A DNA stretch of 64,000 nt, taken from Streptomyces sp. MMG1533 (GTDB taxonomy: Bacteria > Actinomycetota > Actinomycetes > Streptomycetales > Streptomycetaceae). Of this stretch, positions 1 through 9,462 are shown piece after piece. The stretch's first letter is position 1, and the number at the start of each line of letters is the position of its first letter. The notes under the pieces are model-generated. The model was not told where the DNA came from. It saw only the letters and a program-made list of their open reading frames with translations, and searched no databases. The translations under genes and the position numbers were made by a program. The stretch is from the NCBI RefSeq assembly GCF_001279775.1, contig NZ_LGDG01000085.1:60264-124263 (forward strand), in the 5' to 3' direction.

Positions 1-151
1 GGGTCGGACGGTTGAGGACGACACCGAGGGAGCCCTCCTCGTCGTGGTCGAGAAGGAGCACCACCGCACGGTCGAAGTTCGGGTCCGCCAGGGCGGGCGT
101 TGCCACGAGCAGCCGCCCTGTGAGCGAGGACACCTCGGTCATGCCAGACAT
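1..151 (-). CDS. YqgE/AlgH family protein (N-terminal part only)
   Basis: Only the first 50 codons lie in the window; the gene runs off the left edge. The translation contains GRLLVATPALADPNFDRAVV and ends in VVLNRPT, the conserved opening of the YqgE/AlgH (DUF179) family. The biochemical role of this family is not settled; AlgH was first linked to alginate regulation in Pseudomonas. Two in-frame ATG codons, at 151 and 142, could start it. A GGGGGAAG stretch upstream favours 151. The gene is divergent from murA, and the two share the intervening region. Family assignment is firm; function is unknown. Confidence 0.85.
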   Translation of the reverse strand, partial: MSGMTEVSSLTGRLLVATPALADPNFDRAVVLLLDHDEEGSLGVVLNRPT

Positions 152-450
152 GATCCCGCATCTTCCCCCCGCGCGGGGAGCCAATGCCTCTACGGCAGTG
201 AATGCAGCCATGAATCAAAGGAGCGGCCTGGTAAGGCCTCGTTTGAGGGTGGTGGTGGGAGACGGGAGGGCGCAACGGTGCGCCGGAAGCGCACGCCTGC
301 GCCGGTGACCCCATGTGCCCGGCGGGGAACGGTTCGTGTTGTGACAGAGCTATGACGGATCTGAGCGGTCCTTGGGCTTACAGAAGGGGGGTAGGCGGCG
401 ATTACCCTTTCCCTTCTGGCCCCTGCCCGACTCATCGGAACGCGAGATAC
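152..450. other. Intergenic region between yqgE-like gene and murA
   Basis: This gap must hold the divergent promoters of the two flanking genes. It contains a perfect 12-bp palindrome, ccccgcgcgggg, at 167-178, close to the start of the left gene. No convincing -35/-10 pair, terminator or small gene was identified. A longer reading frame upstream of the chosen murA start is open here, but it does not encode anything that resembles MurA. Confidence 0.4.
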
Positions 451-1797
451 ATGACCGTCAACGGCAATGACGATGTACTGCTTGTCCACGGCGGAACCCC
501 GCTGGAGGGCGAGATCCGTGTCCGTGGTGCGAAGAACCTCGTACCCAAGGCCATGGTCGCCGCCCTGCTGGGCAGTGAGCCGAGTCGACTGCGCAACGTT
601 CCGGACATCCGTGACGTGCGTGTCGTACGCGGTCTGCTGCAACTGCACGGGGTGACGGTCCGTCCGGGTGAGGAACCGGGCGAGTTGGTGATGGACCCGA
701 CCCACGTGGAGAGCGCGAACGTCGCCGACATCGATGCCCATGCGGGGTCGAGCCGTATCCCGATCCTCCTCTGCGGTCCGCTGCTGCACCGCCTCGGGCA
801 TGCGTTCATCCCCGGTCTCGGCGGCTGCGACATCGGCGGCCGGCCGATCGACTTCCACTTCGAGGTGCTGCGGCAGTTCGGCGCGACGATCGAGAAGCGG
901 GCGGACGGTCAGTTCCTGGAGGCGCCGCGGCGACTTCGGGGAACGAAGATCACGCTGCCGTACCCGTCCGTCGGCGCGACCGAGCAGGTCCTGCTGACGG
1001 CCGTGCTCGCCGAAGGCGTCACCGAGCTCTCGAACGCGGCCGTGGAGCCGGAGATCGAGGACCTCATCTGCGTTCTGCAGAAGATGGGCGCCATCATCGC
1101 GATGGACACCGACCGCACCATCCGCGTCACCGGTGTGGACCAGCTCGGCGGCTACAACCACCGTGCCCTCCCGGACCGCCTGGAGGCCGCCTCCTGGGCG
1201 TCCGCGGCGCTCGCGACCGAGGGCAACATCTACGTCCACGGCGCCCAGCAGCGCTCGATGATGACGTTCCTCAACACCTACCGGAAGGTGGGCGGCGCCT
1301 TCCAGATCGACGACGAGGGCATCCGCTTCTGGCACCCGGGCGGCCAGTTGAAGTCCATCGCCCTCGAAACGGACGTGCACCCAGGCTTCCAGACGGACTG
1401 GCAGCAGCCGCTGGTGGTGGCCCTGACGCAGGCCACGGGACTGTCCATCATCCACGAGACGGTGTACGAGTCCCGCCTGGGCTTCACCTCCGCGCTGAAC
1501 CAGATGGGTGCTCACATCCAGCTGTACCGCGAGTGCCTGGGCGGCTCCAACTGCCGCTTCGGCCAGCGCAACTTCCTGCACTCGGCGGTCGTCTCCGGCC
1601 CCACCCGGCTCCAGGGCGCCGACCTGGTCATCCCCGACCTCCGCGGCGGCTTCTCGTACCTCATCGCCGCCCTGGCCGCCCAGGGCACGTCGCGCGTCCA
1701 CGGCATCGACCTCATCAACCGTGGCTACGAGAACTTCATGGAGAAGCTCGTGGCGCTCGGCGCGAAGGTCGAACTGCCCGGCAAAGCCCTCGGCTGA
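451..1797 (+). CDS. murA: UDP-N-acetylglucosamine 1-carboxyvinyltransferase MurA
   Basis: Catalyses the first committed step of peptidoglycan synthesis in the cytoplasm: transfer of enolpyruvate from PEP to UDP-GlcNAc. The 448-residue product has the family length. It carries the RGAKN motif (Lys28, Asn29), which binds substrate, and the loop GGCDIGGRP, whose Cys126 corresponds to the catalytic, fosfomycin-reactive cysteine. The ATG at 451 (MTVNGNDD) was chosen because homology begins there; codons further upstream are open but unrelated. The Shine-Dalgarno is weak. The gene stands alone and is followed by extra copies of its own 3' end (see the repeat at 1738). It is closely similar to the S. 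coelicolor enzyme, as I recall it. Confidence 0.97.
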   Translation: MTVNGNDDVLLVHGGTPLEGEIRVRGAKNLVPKAMVAALLGSEPSRLRNVPDIRDVRVVRGLLQLHGVTVRPGEEPGELVMDPTHVESANVADIDAHAGSSRIPILLCGPLLHRLGHAFIPGLGGCDIGGRPIDFHFEVLRQFGATIEKRADGQFLEAPRRLRGTKITLPYPSVGATEQVLLTAVLAEGVTELSNAAVEPEIEDLICVLQKMGAIIAMDTDRTIRVTGVDQLGGYNHRALPDRLEAASWASAALATEGNIYVHGAQQRSMMTFLNTYRKVGGAFQIDDEGIRFWHPGGQLKSIALETDVHPGFQTDWQQPLVVALTQATGLSIIHETVYESRLGFTSALNQMGAHIQLYRECLGGSNCRFGQRNFLHSAVVSGPTRLQGADLVIPDLRGGFSYLIAALAAQGTSRVHGIDLINRGYENFMEKLVALGAKVELPGKALG

Positions 1798-2072
1798 CCG
1801 CGGCCCCGCCACGCCGGCCCGGGGCACCACAGCCCCGGCCGGGGGTCCGGGGGTTGCCCCCGGGCAGACACAGCATGGAGAAGCTCGCGGCGCTCGGCGC
1901 GAAGGTCGAACTGCCCGGCAAGGCACTCGGCTGACCGCGACCCCGCCACGCCGGCCCGGGGCACCACAGCCCCGGCCGGGGGTCCGGGGGTTGCCCCCGG
2001 GCAGACACAGCATGGAGAAGCTCGTGGCGCTCGGCGCGAAAGTCGAACCGCCCGGCAAAGCCCTCGGCTGAC
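1738..2072. repeat. 137-bp direct tandem repeat derived from the murA 3' end
   Basis: A unit of exactly 137 bp begins at the ATG of the murA tail (1738) and recurs at 1875 and again, partially, at 2012, giving about 2.4 copies. Each unit holds the last 20 codons of murA (MEKL.ALGAKVE.PGKALG plus stop) followed by a GC-rich spacer with a gggggttgccccc hairpin. The copies differ by a few substitutions, both silent and replacement (for example Val to Ala and Leu to Pro), so copies 2 and 3 do not look constrained as protein. Because 137 is not a multiple of three, the extra tails are out of frame with murA. No ribosome binding site precedes the copied ATGs. Confidence 0.95.
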
Positions 2073-2100
2073 GGCAACTCAGACGCCCGTACGAACGACG

Positions 2101-2135
2101 ATGGGGCGGCCACCCTCACCGGGTGGCCGCCCCAT
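2101..2135. terminator. Bidirectional terminator between murA and hupA
   Basis: A perfect inverted repeat has 15-bp arms (atggggcggccaccc and its complement) and a 5-nt loop, tcacc. It lies between two convergent genes, so it can serve both. No T-run follows, which is usual in Streptomyces. Confidence 0.85.
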
Positions 2136-2182
2136 TCGCGTTGCCGAGCCTCGTACGCAAGTCCCGTCGCGTACGCGAAGTC

Positions 2183-2464
2183 CTACTTGCCCTTGGCGGC
2201 TTCCTTGAGCTTGCTGCCGGCGGAGACCTTCACGCTGTAGCCGGCCGGGATCTGGATCGGGTCGCCGGTCTGCGGGTTGCGCGCGGTACGAGCGGCACGG
2301 TGGGTGCGCTCGAAGGTCAGGAAGCCGGGGATGGTGACCTTCTCGTCGCCCTTGGCGACGATCTCGCCGACGGTCTCGGCGAACGCGGCCAGAACGGCGT
2401 CGGCGTCCTTGCGGGTGACCTCGGCGCGGTCGGCCAGCGCGGCCACCAGCTCACTGCGGTTCAT
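2183..2464 (-). CDS. hupA: DNA-binding protein HU (short form)
   Basis: A 93-residue nucleoid protein with the whole HU fold: an N-terminal helical dimerisation part (MNRSELVAALADRAEVTRKD) and the beta-arm region with RNPQTGDPI, which intercalates into bent DNA. It ends in KLKEAAKGK and has no long lysine/alanine-rich tail, so it is the short vegetative-type HU and not the HupS-type with a C-terminal extension. It is transcribed alone and convergent to murA. The ATG start is fixed by homology. Confidence 0.96.
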   Translation of the reverse strand: MNRSELVAALADRAEVTRKDADAVLAAFAETVGEIVAKGDEKVTIPGFLTFERTHRAARTARNPQTGDPIQIPAGYSVKVSAGSKLKEAAKGK

Positions 2465-2811
2465 GTTGTTACTCCCGTGTTCTTCTTGCTGTTGAGGCGT
2501 GCCACGCGGCAGAGCCGCATATTGGGCACAGCGAAGTCGATGCTGCCAGGGCCCTCGGACACTCCCAGGACCCGGGTCCGTCGCCGGACCCTCGCGCCCA
2601 GGGACGCATCCTGCCCCTACCTGCGGCGGGAAAGCCAATCCGGCACCCCCAGGAGTCGTGAGAACACTCTTGGGAGTCACACGAAAAGAGGGCCGAGCCT
2701 GGCCGACACGATAAACGTCGGCCAAGAGGGCCGGGTTCCACGACGCGCCGATGTCAGGCCTGCCGTGGCGATCCTCACAGCGAGCCCGCCCCCGCGCAGG
2801 GCGCCGGGCGG
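2465..2811. other. Intergenic region upstream of hupA
   Basis: This 347-bp gap lies between the malic enzyme stop and the hupA start, both genes being on the minus strand, so it should hold the hupA promoter. An 8-bp inverted repeat (tggccgac ... gtcggcca, 2700-2707 and 2717-2724, 9-nt loop) sits about 90 bp after the malic enzyme stop. It could be that gene's terminator or an operator. I saw no coding sequence. Confidence 0.4.
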
Positions 2812-4227
<1,416 letters not shown>

Positions 4228-4348
4228 GGCCGACTTCCTCTGCTTTCACCTGTGACGCTGGATGCCGTCCGATCGTCGCACCTACCGTCGAGTAGGCGGT
4301 AGCCGGGTTGGATTGCGAACGTTGTGTTCGCGGGCGGGTTGCATGAAA

Positions 4349-4382
4349 AGAGACCCACGTCACTTGGTGACGTGGGCCTCTC
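4349..4382 (-). terminator. Terminator after the helD-like gene
   Basis: Arms cccacgtcac and gtgacgtggg with a 3-nt loop are extended by GAGA/TCTC. Read on the minus strand, the stem is followed by TCTTTTC, a short U-run, so this is a credible intrinsic terminator for the helicase gene. The rest of the 4228-4539 gap should hold the malic enzyme promoter; nothing else was recognised there. Confidence 0.8.
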
Positions 4383-4539
4383 GAACGTTCAGTGGCACCG
4401 ACCCGCCATGCTCGCCTCGCGGCAAGTGGTCGCTCGTAGCGACGAAGGTTGGGCCCGGGGGCTTGGATCGGGCCGGTGCCACACCCAGGCTAACAAACGG
4501 ATCCCGTAAGGCCATTCCCGTCTCGACAGTTCATATGGA

Positions 4540-6936
4540 TCAATCCCTCAGGAGGTCCGGCACCCCGGCCTCGTCCGGCGCGTCCCGCTCCGCCGACACC
4601 ACCGTGAGCTGCTGCGTCGCCCGGGTGAGGGCGACATACAGCACCCGCAGCCCTGCCGGTGACTCGTCCGCGATCTCGGCCGGGGAGACGACGACCGTGG
4701 CGTCGTACTCCAGGCCCTTCGCCTCCAGACTGCCGAGCGCCACGACCCGCTCGCCGAGCCCGGCGAGCCAGCGCCTGGCCTCCTCGCGGCGGTTCATGGC
4801 GACGACGACGCCGACGGTGCCGTCGACGAGGTCGAGGAGCCGGGCGGCCTCGGCCCGCGCGGTCTTCGCGAGGGAGTCCCGTACGGGTACGGCGGCGAAG
4901 CGTGGCTGTACGCCCGTGGAGCGCACCGCCGACGGGGACTCGGCGCCCGGCATCGCCAGCGCCAGCACCTTCGCGGCCAGTTCGGCGATCTCCGCCGGGT
5001 TGCGGTAGTTCACGGTCAGCTGGAAGCGGCGGCGCGGGCGGGTGCCGAGGGCTTCGTCGCGGGCCTGGGCCGCCTCGTCGGGGTCGGACCAGGACGACTG
5101 GGCCGGGTCGCCGACGACCGTCCAGGTGGCGTGCCGGCCCCGGCGGCCGACCATGCGCCACTGCATCGGCGTGAGGTCCTGGGCCTCGTCGACGATGACG
5201 TGGGCGTACTCGACGCGCTCCTGGGCGAGCCGTTCGGCCCGCTCGCGCTGGGACTCCTCGCGGACCGGCATCAGCTCCTCCAGGCCGGTGAGCTGGTCGA
5301 GCGGGTCGGCCTCGCGCCTGCGGCGGGGGCGGGGCGGGGCGCCGAGGATCGACTGGAGTTCGTCGAGCATGGCGATGTCGTGGACGGAGAGGCCGTCGCG
5401 TCTGAGGGAGCGGGCGACTCTGCGCACCTCGCCCGGGTTGAGGATCCGCCGGGCCCAGCGCCCGAGGCGCCGCTCGTCGGCCATGGCCTCCAGTACGGCC
5501 TTCGGGGTCAGCTCGGGCCACCACGCGTCGAGGAACTCGATGAAGGGGTCCTCGGCGCTGACGTCCTCGTCGAAGGAGGAGCGCAGCTCGGCGGCCAGCT
5601 CCGGGTCGGTGTGCCGGCCGCCCGCGCCGGACTGCGACCACAGGGCGTCCAGGAGCAGCTTGCGGGCGCGGGGGCGGAGCAGGTTCACGGGTGCGGTGCC
5701 GCTGAGGGTGTTGTGGCGGATGCGGTCCAGCTCGCCGGCCTCCAGCTCCAGGCGGCGCCCGAAGGCGACCACGCGGAGCCGGGTGGGCGGGCCGGCCGGA
5801 GCCTGCGGCCCCGGGTCCGTGTCGTCGAGGGTGAGCTGTCCGTCGGAGGCGCCTGCGCGCGCGGCGCCGCCCGAGCCCGCCTCCAGCGCGCCCCGCGCCG
5901 CCTTCCGCAGGACCTTGAGCATGCGGTACGACCCCTTCGCCCGGGCCACCGCCGGGGAGTCGTACAGCGTGGCCTCCGCCCCGTCGACGAGGGAGCCGAT
6001 CGCGCGGATGGCGACCTGGCCCTCCTCGCCGAGGGAGGGCAGGACGCCCTCGGTGTACGCCACGAGCAGCGGGGTCGGGGAGACGATCAGGATGCCGCCC
6101 GCGTACCGCCGCCGGTCCTGGTAGAGCAGGTAGGCCGCCCGGTGCAGGGCGACGGCCGTCTTACCGGTGCCCGGGCCGCCCTCCACGTAGGTCACGGAGG
6201 CGGCGGGCGCGCGGATCACCAGGTCCTGCTCGGCCTGGATGGACGCCACGATGTCCCGCATGGTGTGGGTACGGGCCTGGCCGAGGGCGGCCATCAGGGC
6301 GCCGTCGCCGATCACGGGCAGTTCCCGGCCGCCGAGGAGGGCCTTCAGCTCGGGGCGCATCAGGTCGTCCTCGACGCCGAGCACCCTGCGCCCCTTGGAG
6401 CGGATGACGCGGCGGCGGACGACCCGGCCCGGGTCGACCGGGGTGGAGCGGTAGAAGGGGGCGGCGGCGGGCGCCCGCCAGTCGATGACCAGCGGGGCGT
6501 AGTCCTGGTCGAGGACGCCGATGCGGCCGATGTGCAGGGTCTCGGCGATGTCGGCGGTGTTGTCGTCCCGCACCGCGCCTTCGGCGGGTTCCACGGCGGT
6601 GTAGGCGCCGTCCGGCCCCTTCTTGCCGTCCTTGCCGAGGAGCAGGTCGATACGGCCGAAGAGGAAGTCCTCGAACTCGTTGTTCAGCCGATTGAGATGG
6701 ATGCCCGCCCGGAAGACCTGTGCATCCCGCTCCGCGAGCGCGCCGGGCGTTCCGACCTGGCCCCGCTTGGCCGCGTCGTTCATGAGGAACTCGGCCTCGT
6801 GGATCTTCTCCTCGAGGCGCCGGTACACCCGGTCGAGGTGTTCCTGTTCGACGCTGATCTCTCGGTCCCGCACGGAATCGTGCGTGGAAACCTGAACCGA
6901 GTCGACCGCGGTTTCCTGCTGAGCCTGAGCGGCCAC
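4540..6936 (-). CDS. helD: HelD-like RNA polymerase-associated ATPase/helicase
   Basis: A superfamily 1 (UvrD/Rep-like) protein of 798 residues. It has an N-terminal coiled-coil region (about 25-100, EQEHLDRVYRRLEEKIHEAEF), an IDWRAPAAAPFYR motif at about 151-163, Walker A GGPGTGKT at 253-260, and DEAQDLTP as Walker B in the second half. This layout is that of actinobacterial HelD, which displaces DNA and nucleic acid from stalled RNA polymerase and recycles it; the related HelR confers rifamycin tolerance. No rifamycin-associated element was seen upstream, so a HelR role is not supported. The start is GTG, with AAGGGGG as ribosome binding site, buried in a hairpin (next entry). Confidence 0.9.
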   Translation of the reverse strand: MAAQAQQETAVDSVQVSTHDSVRDREISVEQEHLDRVYRRLEEKIHEAEFLMNDAAKRGQVGTPGALAERDAQVFRAGIHLNRLNNEFEDFLFGRIDLLLGKDGKKGPDGAYTAVEPAEGAVRDDNTADIAETLHIGRIGVLDQDYAPLVIDWRAPAAAPFYRSTPVDPGRVVRRRVIRSKGRRVLGVEDDLMRPELKALLGGRELPVIGDGALMAALGQARTHTMRDIVASIQAEQDLVIRAPAASVTYVEGGPGTGKTAVALHRAAYLLYQDRRRYAGGILIVSPTPLLVAYTEGVLPSLGEEGQVAIRAIGSLVDGAEATLYDSPAVARAKGSYRMLKVLRKAARGALEAGSGGAARAGASDGQLTLDDTDPGPQAPAGPPTRLRVVAFGRRLELEAGELDRIRHNTLSGTAPVNLLRPRARKLLLDALWSQSGAGGRHTDPELAAELRSSFDEDVSAEDPFIEFLDAWWPELTPKAVLEAMADERRLGRWARRILNPGEVRRVARSLRRDGLSVHDIAMLDELQSILGAPPRPRRRREADPLDQLTGLEELMPVREESQRERAERLAQERVEYAHVIVDEAQDLTPMQWRMVGRRGRHATWTVVGDPAQSSWSDPDEAAQARDEALGTRPRRRFQLTVNYRNPAEIAELAAKVLALAMPGAESPSAVRSTGVQPRFAAVPVRDSLAKTARAEAARLLDLVDGTVGVVVAMNRREEARRWLAGLGERVVALGSLEAKGLEYDATVVVSPAEIADESPAGLRVLYVALTRATQQLTVVSAERDAPDEAGVPDLLRD

Positions 6937-6937
6937 C

Positions 6938-6989
6938 GGGCCCCCTTCTGACGTGCTGGGCAGCCGTCAACCGTACGCGAAGGGGGCCC
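6938..6989 (-). promoter_or_regulatory. Inverted repeat covering the helD ribosome binding site
   Basis: Perfect 11-bp arms, gggcccccttc and gaagggggccc, are separated by 30 bases. In the minus-strand transcript the second arm contains the AAGGGGG Shine-Dalgarno of helD, so folding would hide it. The element also lies just after the rsuA stop, so it may instead act as, or double as, the terminator of the sigU-rsuA operon. Confidence 0.6.
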
Positions 6990-7016
6990 CGAGAAGCTAT
7001 GTGCGCGCTCAGTGGA

Positions 7017-7850
7017 TCACACGTTGCCCTTGACGAGCACGTCGCCGTCGAGAGTCATGACCTCGAAGCCCTTCATCTCGTCCGGGACGAAGGACGCGCC
7101 GCCGACGATGTAGAGCGGGTTCTTGGCCTTTTCGGTCTTGCCGTCCGCAAGGCCGTAGCCCCAGGCCGGGACGGACCAGTTGGAGGCCGTCACCCGCTCG
7201 CCGTTCTCACCGATGAAGATCAGGGAGCACTTGAGCGGACCCTTGACGTTCTTGAGCTCCAGGACCGACTCGGTGCCCCAGTCCTTCTTCGCCAGGGCCA
7301 CGGTCGCGCTCACGCCCGTCGTCGGGTCCGTCGCCGAGACCTTGTCCTCGATGCCGTCGAAGAGGCTCTTGGCGGGGGTCGCGGCAAGGGTCGTGTTGGT
7401 GTCACCGCTGCCGCCCGATTCGCCACCGCTCGCCGCCACCGCGGCGAACGGGCCGCCGATGATCAGCGCGGCCGCGGCCGCCACCATGTAGAAACTGCGG
7501 CGGCGCTTCTGGGCGCGGCGCTCGGCGACCTCGTCGACGAGCTTGTTCACCACCCGCGGGCTGGGCTTGGCGGACAGCGACTCGCCGATGGCGGGTGTGC
7601 CGGAGCCCGGCAGGTCCGCGAGCGCGGCGAGCATCGGCTCCATGCCGGCGAGTTCGTCGAGCTGCTGGGCGCACCATTCGCAGGTGGCGAGATGAGCCTC
7701 GAAAGCGGTTGCTTCGACATCGTCGAGGATGCCGAGGGCATAGGCGCCGACGGTCTCGTGTTCGTTCGGACCCGGAGATCCCATCATGGGGCCAGACATA
7801 CCCGAACCACCTGTACCGAATCCCTGGTTTCCCCCGTAAACACTCATCAC
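7017..7850 (-). CDS. rsuA: Anti-sigma factor RsuA (zinc-containing, membrane-anchored)
   Basis: A 277-residue partner of SigU. The N-terminal domain has the zinc anti-sigma signature, His31 and His53-x3-Cys57-x2-Cys60 (HLATCEWCAQQLDE). A transmembrane helix follows at about 119-140 (FYMVAAAAALIIGGPF), and the extracytoplasmic C-terminal domain is probably the sensor. Its ATG overlaps the sigU stop, a sign of translational coupling and equal production. In S. coelicolor the orthologous pair is known as SigU/RsuA; loss of RsuA activates SigU and blocks development. Two adjacent ATG codons (7850, 7847) could start it. Confidence 0.9.
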   Translation of the reverse strand: MMSVYGGNQGFGTGGSGMSGPMMGSPGPNEHETVGAYALGILDDVEATAFEAHLATCEWCAQQLDELAGMEPMLAALADLPGSGTPAIGESLSAKPSPRVVNKLVDEVAERRAQKRRRSFYMVAAAAALIIGGPFAAVAASGGESGGSGDTNTTLAATPAKSLFDGIEDKVSATDPTTGVSATVALAKKDWGTESVLELKNVKGPLKCSLIFIGENGERVTASNWSVPAWGYGLADGKTEKAKNPLYIVGGASFVPDEMKGFEVMTLDGDVLVKGNV

Positions 7851-8422
7851 GCCGTCACCCCCCGCTCCTCCAGTGCCAGCTTCATCGATCGCAGGGCATA
7901 GAAAACCCTTGAGCGCACCGTGCCACTCGGTATACCAAGCGTCTCAGCCGCCTCGTTGACGGTACGCCCCTTGAAGTACGTCTCGACGAGTACCTCCCGG
8001 TGGGCCGGGGTCAGGTCGTCGAGCGCGTCGGACAACGTCATCAGCCACAGCGCCTTGTCGATCTCGTCCTCCGCGGGGATGACCTCCAGCGGCGACGGAT
8101 CGACCTCCTGCGGCCGGGCCTGCCGGCTGCGGTGGCCGTCGATGACGATGCGCCGGGCGACCGTCACCAGCCAGGGGCGTACCGATCCGGTCGCTCGATT
8201 GAGCTGGCCGGCGTTCTTCCAGGCACGGATGAGCGTCTCCTGCACGACGTCCTCGGCGCGCTGCCGGTCTCCCGCGACAAGGCGGAGCACATAGGCGAGC
8301 AGGGGTCCGGCGTGTTCTCTGTAGAGCGCACGCATGAGCTCCTCATCTGGTTCCGAGGGCTGGGACATGCGATGTCGGGCCCTCGATCCACGTTCATTGG
8401 CCACGACGGAATCCTTGCGCAC
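7847..8422 (-). CDS. sigU: ECF sigma factor SigU
   Basis: An extracytoplasmic-function sigma factor with only regions 2 (about 28-95, including QRAEDVVQETLIRAWKN) and 4 (about 130-185, EAAETLGIPSGTVRSRVFYALR). It should direct RNA polymerase to an envelope-stress regulon and be held at the membrane by RsuA. I chose the GTG at 8422 because GGAGG stands five bases before it. An ATG at 8368 (MSQPSEPDEE) is the alternative, and open codons continue to 8545. A small ggggg/ccccc hairpin lies in the leader at 8440-8451. Confidence 0.92.
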   Translation of the reverse strand: MRKDSVVANERGSRARHRMSQPSEPDEELMRALYREHAGPLLAYVLRLVAGDRQRAEDVVQETLIRAWKNAGQLNRATGSVRPWLVTVARRIVIDGHRSRQARPQEVDPSPLEVIPAEDEIDKALWLMTLSDALDDLTPAHREVLVETYFKGRTVNEAAETLGIPSGTVRSRVFYALRSMKLALEERGVTA

Positions 8423-8687
8423 GCCCACCTCCGATGTCCGGGGGTTCCCCCAGTCGGTCGCTCGTCCACGGGTACGGACGCGGGGAGTTGGATGTTCAAA
8501 GTGGGGTGACAGTTTTCTTGTGGGTGACGTGACGAGGCCGGACATGGGCGCACATTCCCACCGCGCGATCTTTACATTTTCGCCACAACGGCAAGATCAC
8601 GCCAGCTCCCCTCGGGGCGCTGAAGGTAAACTACATGTAATCGAAATCACTTCGACAGTCGCTCCACAGAAGGAACTTAACGGACAC

Positions 8688-9281
8688 TCAGGTGCGGGTG
8701 ATCGCCGCCCGACGCCGGTGCCGGGCCACCCGTTCCCGGTTCCCGCACACCTCACTGGAGCACCAGCGCCTCCTGCGCCCCCGTGACGTATCGAGATAAA
8801 CGATCGGGCAGTTGTCCCCTTCGCACTGCCGGAGCCCGGCCCGCGCGACCGGATCCGTGAGCAGTTCCACGACGTCCCGCGCGACGGCACCGAGCAGCGC
8901 GGCGCACTCGGGCGGCCCGTCCAACTCCCGCACCAGTGTGCCGTCTTCGCAGGTCACGGCACGCGGGGCGGGAGGGGCCGAACGGGCGATCTCATTGACG
9001 CGGGCGAGCGCGAGATCGTACGGCCGCCCTTCCGGCGCGAGCCCCCCGGGCAGCAACTGCCCTACACGGCCGCGCAGTTCATGGAATCCGGCGAGCCAGG
9101 ACACGTCGGCGTGCGCCAGCTCGGTGCCCGCCGGGACGAGTCCCGATCCGGCGATCCAGGCGCGCAGCACCTCGACGGAGTCGAGGCGTTCGTCGGGGTG
9201 GGTGGTCGCGAGGAGATCCAGGCAGATCCGCCCGGCATCGAACCGCAGCTCGTACGCGGCCGTGGCCGTACCCAATGCCAT
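8688..9281 (-). CDS. CGNR zinc-finger domain protein
   Basis: The 197-residue product has an N-terminal ABATE-type (DUF1470) domain and, near the C-terminus, C-x4-C followed by WCSSEVCGNRERVARHRRR, the CGNR zinc finger. Family members are thought to be stress-related transcriptional regulators, but few have been tested. No ligand or target is evident. It is transcribed alone, head to head with the next gene at about 180 bp. The ATG start matches the family N-terminus although the Shine-Dalgarno is weak. Confidence 0.85.
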   Translation of the reverse strand: MALGTATAAYELRFDAGRICLDLLATTHPDERLDSVEVLRAWIAGSGLVPAGTELAHADVSWLAGFHELRGRVGQLLPGGLAPEGRPYDLALARVNEIARSAPPAPRAVTCEDGTLVRELDGPPECAALLGAVARDVVELLTDPVARAGLRQCEGDNCPIVYLDTSRGRRRRWCSSEVCGNRERVARHRRRAAITRT

Positions 9282-9462
9282 GTGCCTGTCACCGCCTAGG
9301 GGTCACCCCGGTGAGGAACCGTTTCCCTCTTACAGTGCCTGCCCGCTCGTGCGGCCGGAACCCCTCGTACCGGCGGCAAGCGGGGCGGCCATGGACGTCC
9401 GCTTATGCGGGAGCGCGTCTCGGCCATGTTCCGTCCCCGCACCCGCCCGTTGACTGGAGGGC

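Noticed and set aside
1875..1934. The ATG-initiated 19-residue peptide MEKLAALG... in the repeat as a small gene
   Set aside because: There is no ribosome binding site, the sequence is a degenerate copy of the murA tail, and copies diverge at protein level.
190..2058. Long open frame on the minus strand across murA and its repeats (over 600 codons)
   Set aside because: It is antisense to a certain MurA gene, has biased Arg/Gly/Pro composition with no family resemblance, and arises from high GC in third positions.
6937..7016. A rifamycin-associated element ahead of helD, which would make it HelR
   Set aside because: Nothing resembling such an element was seen; only the ribosome-binding-site inverted repeat is there.
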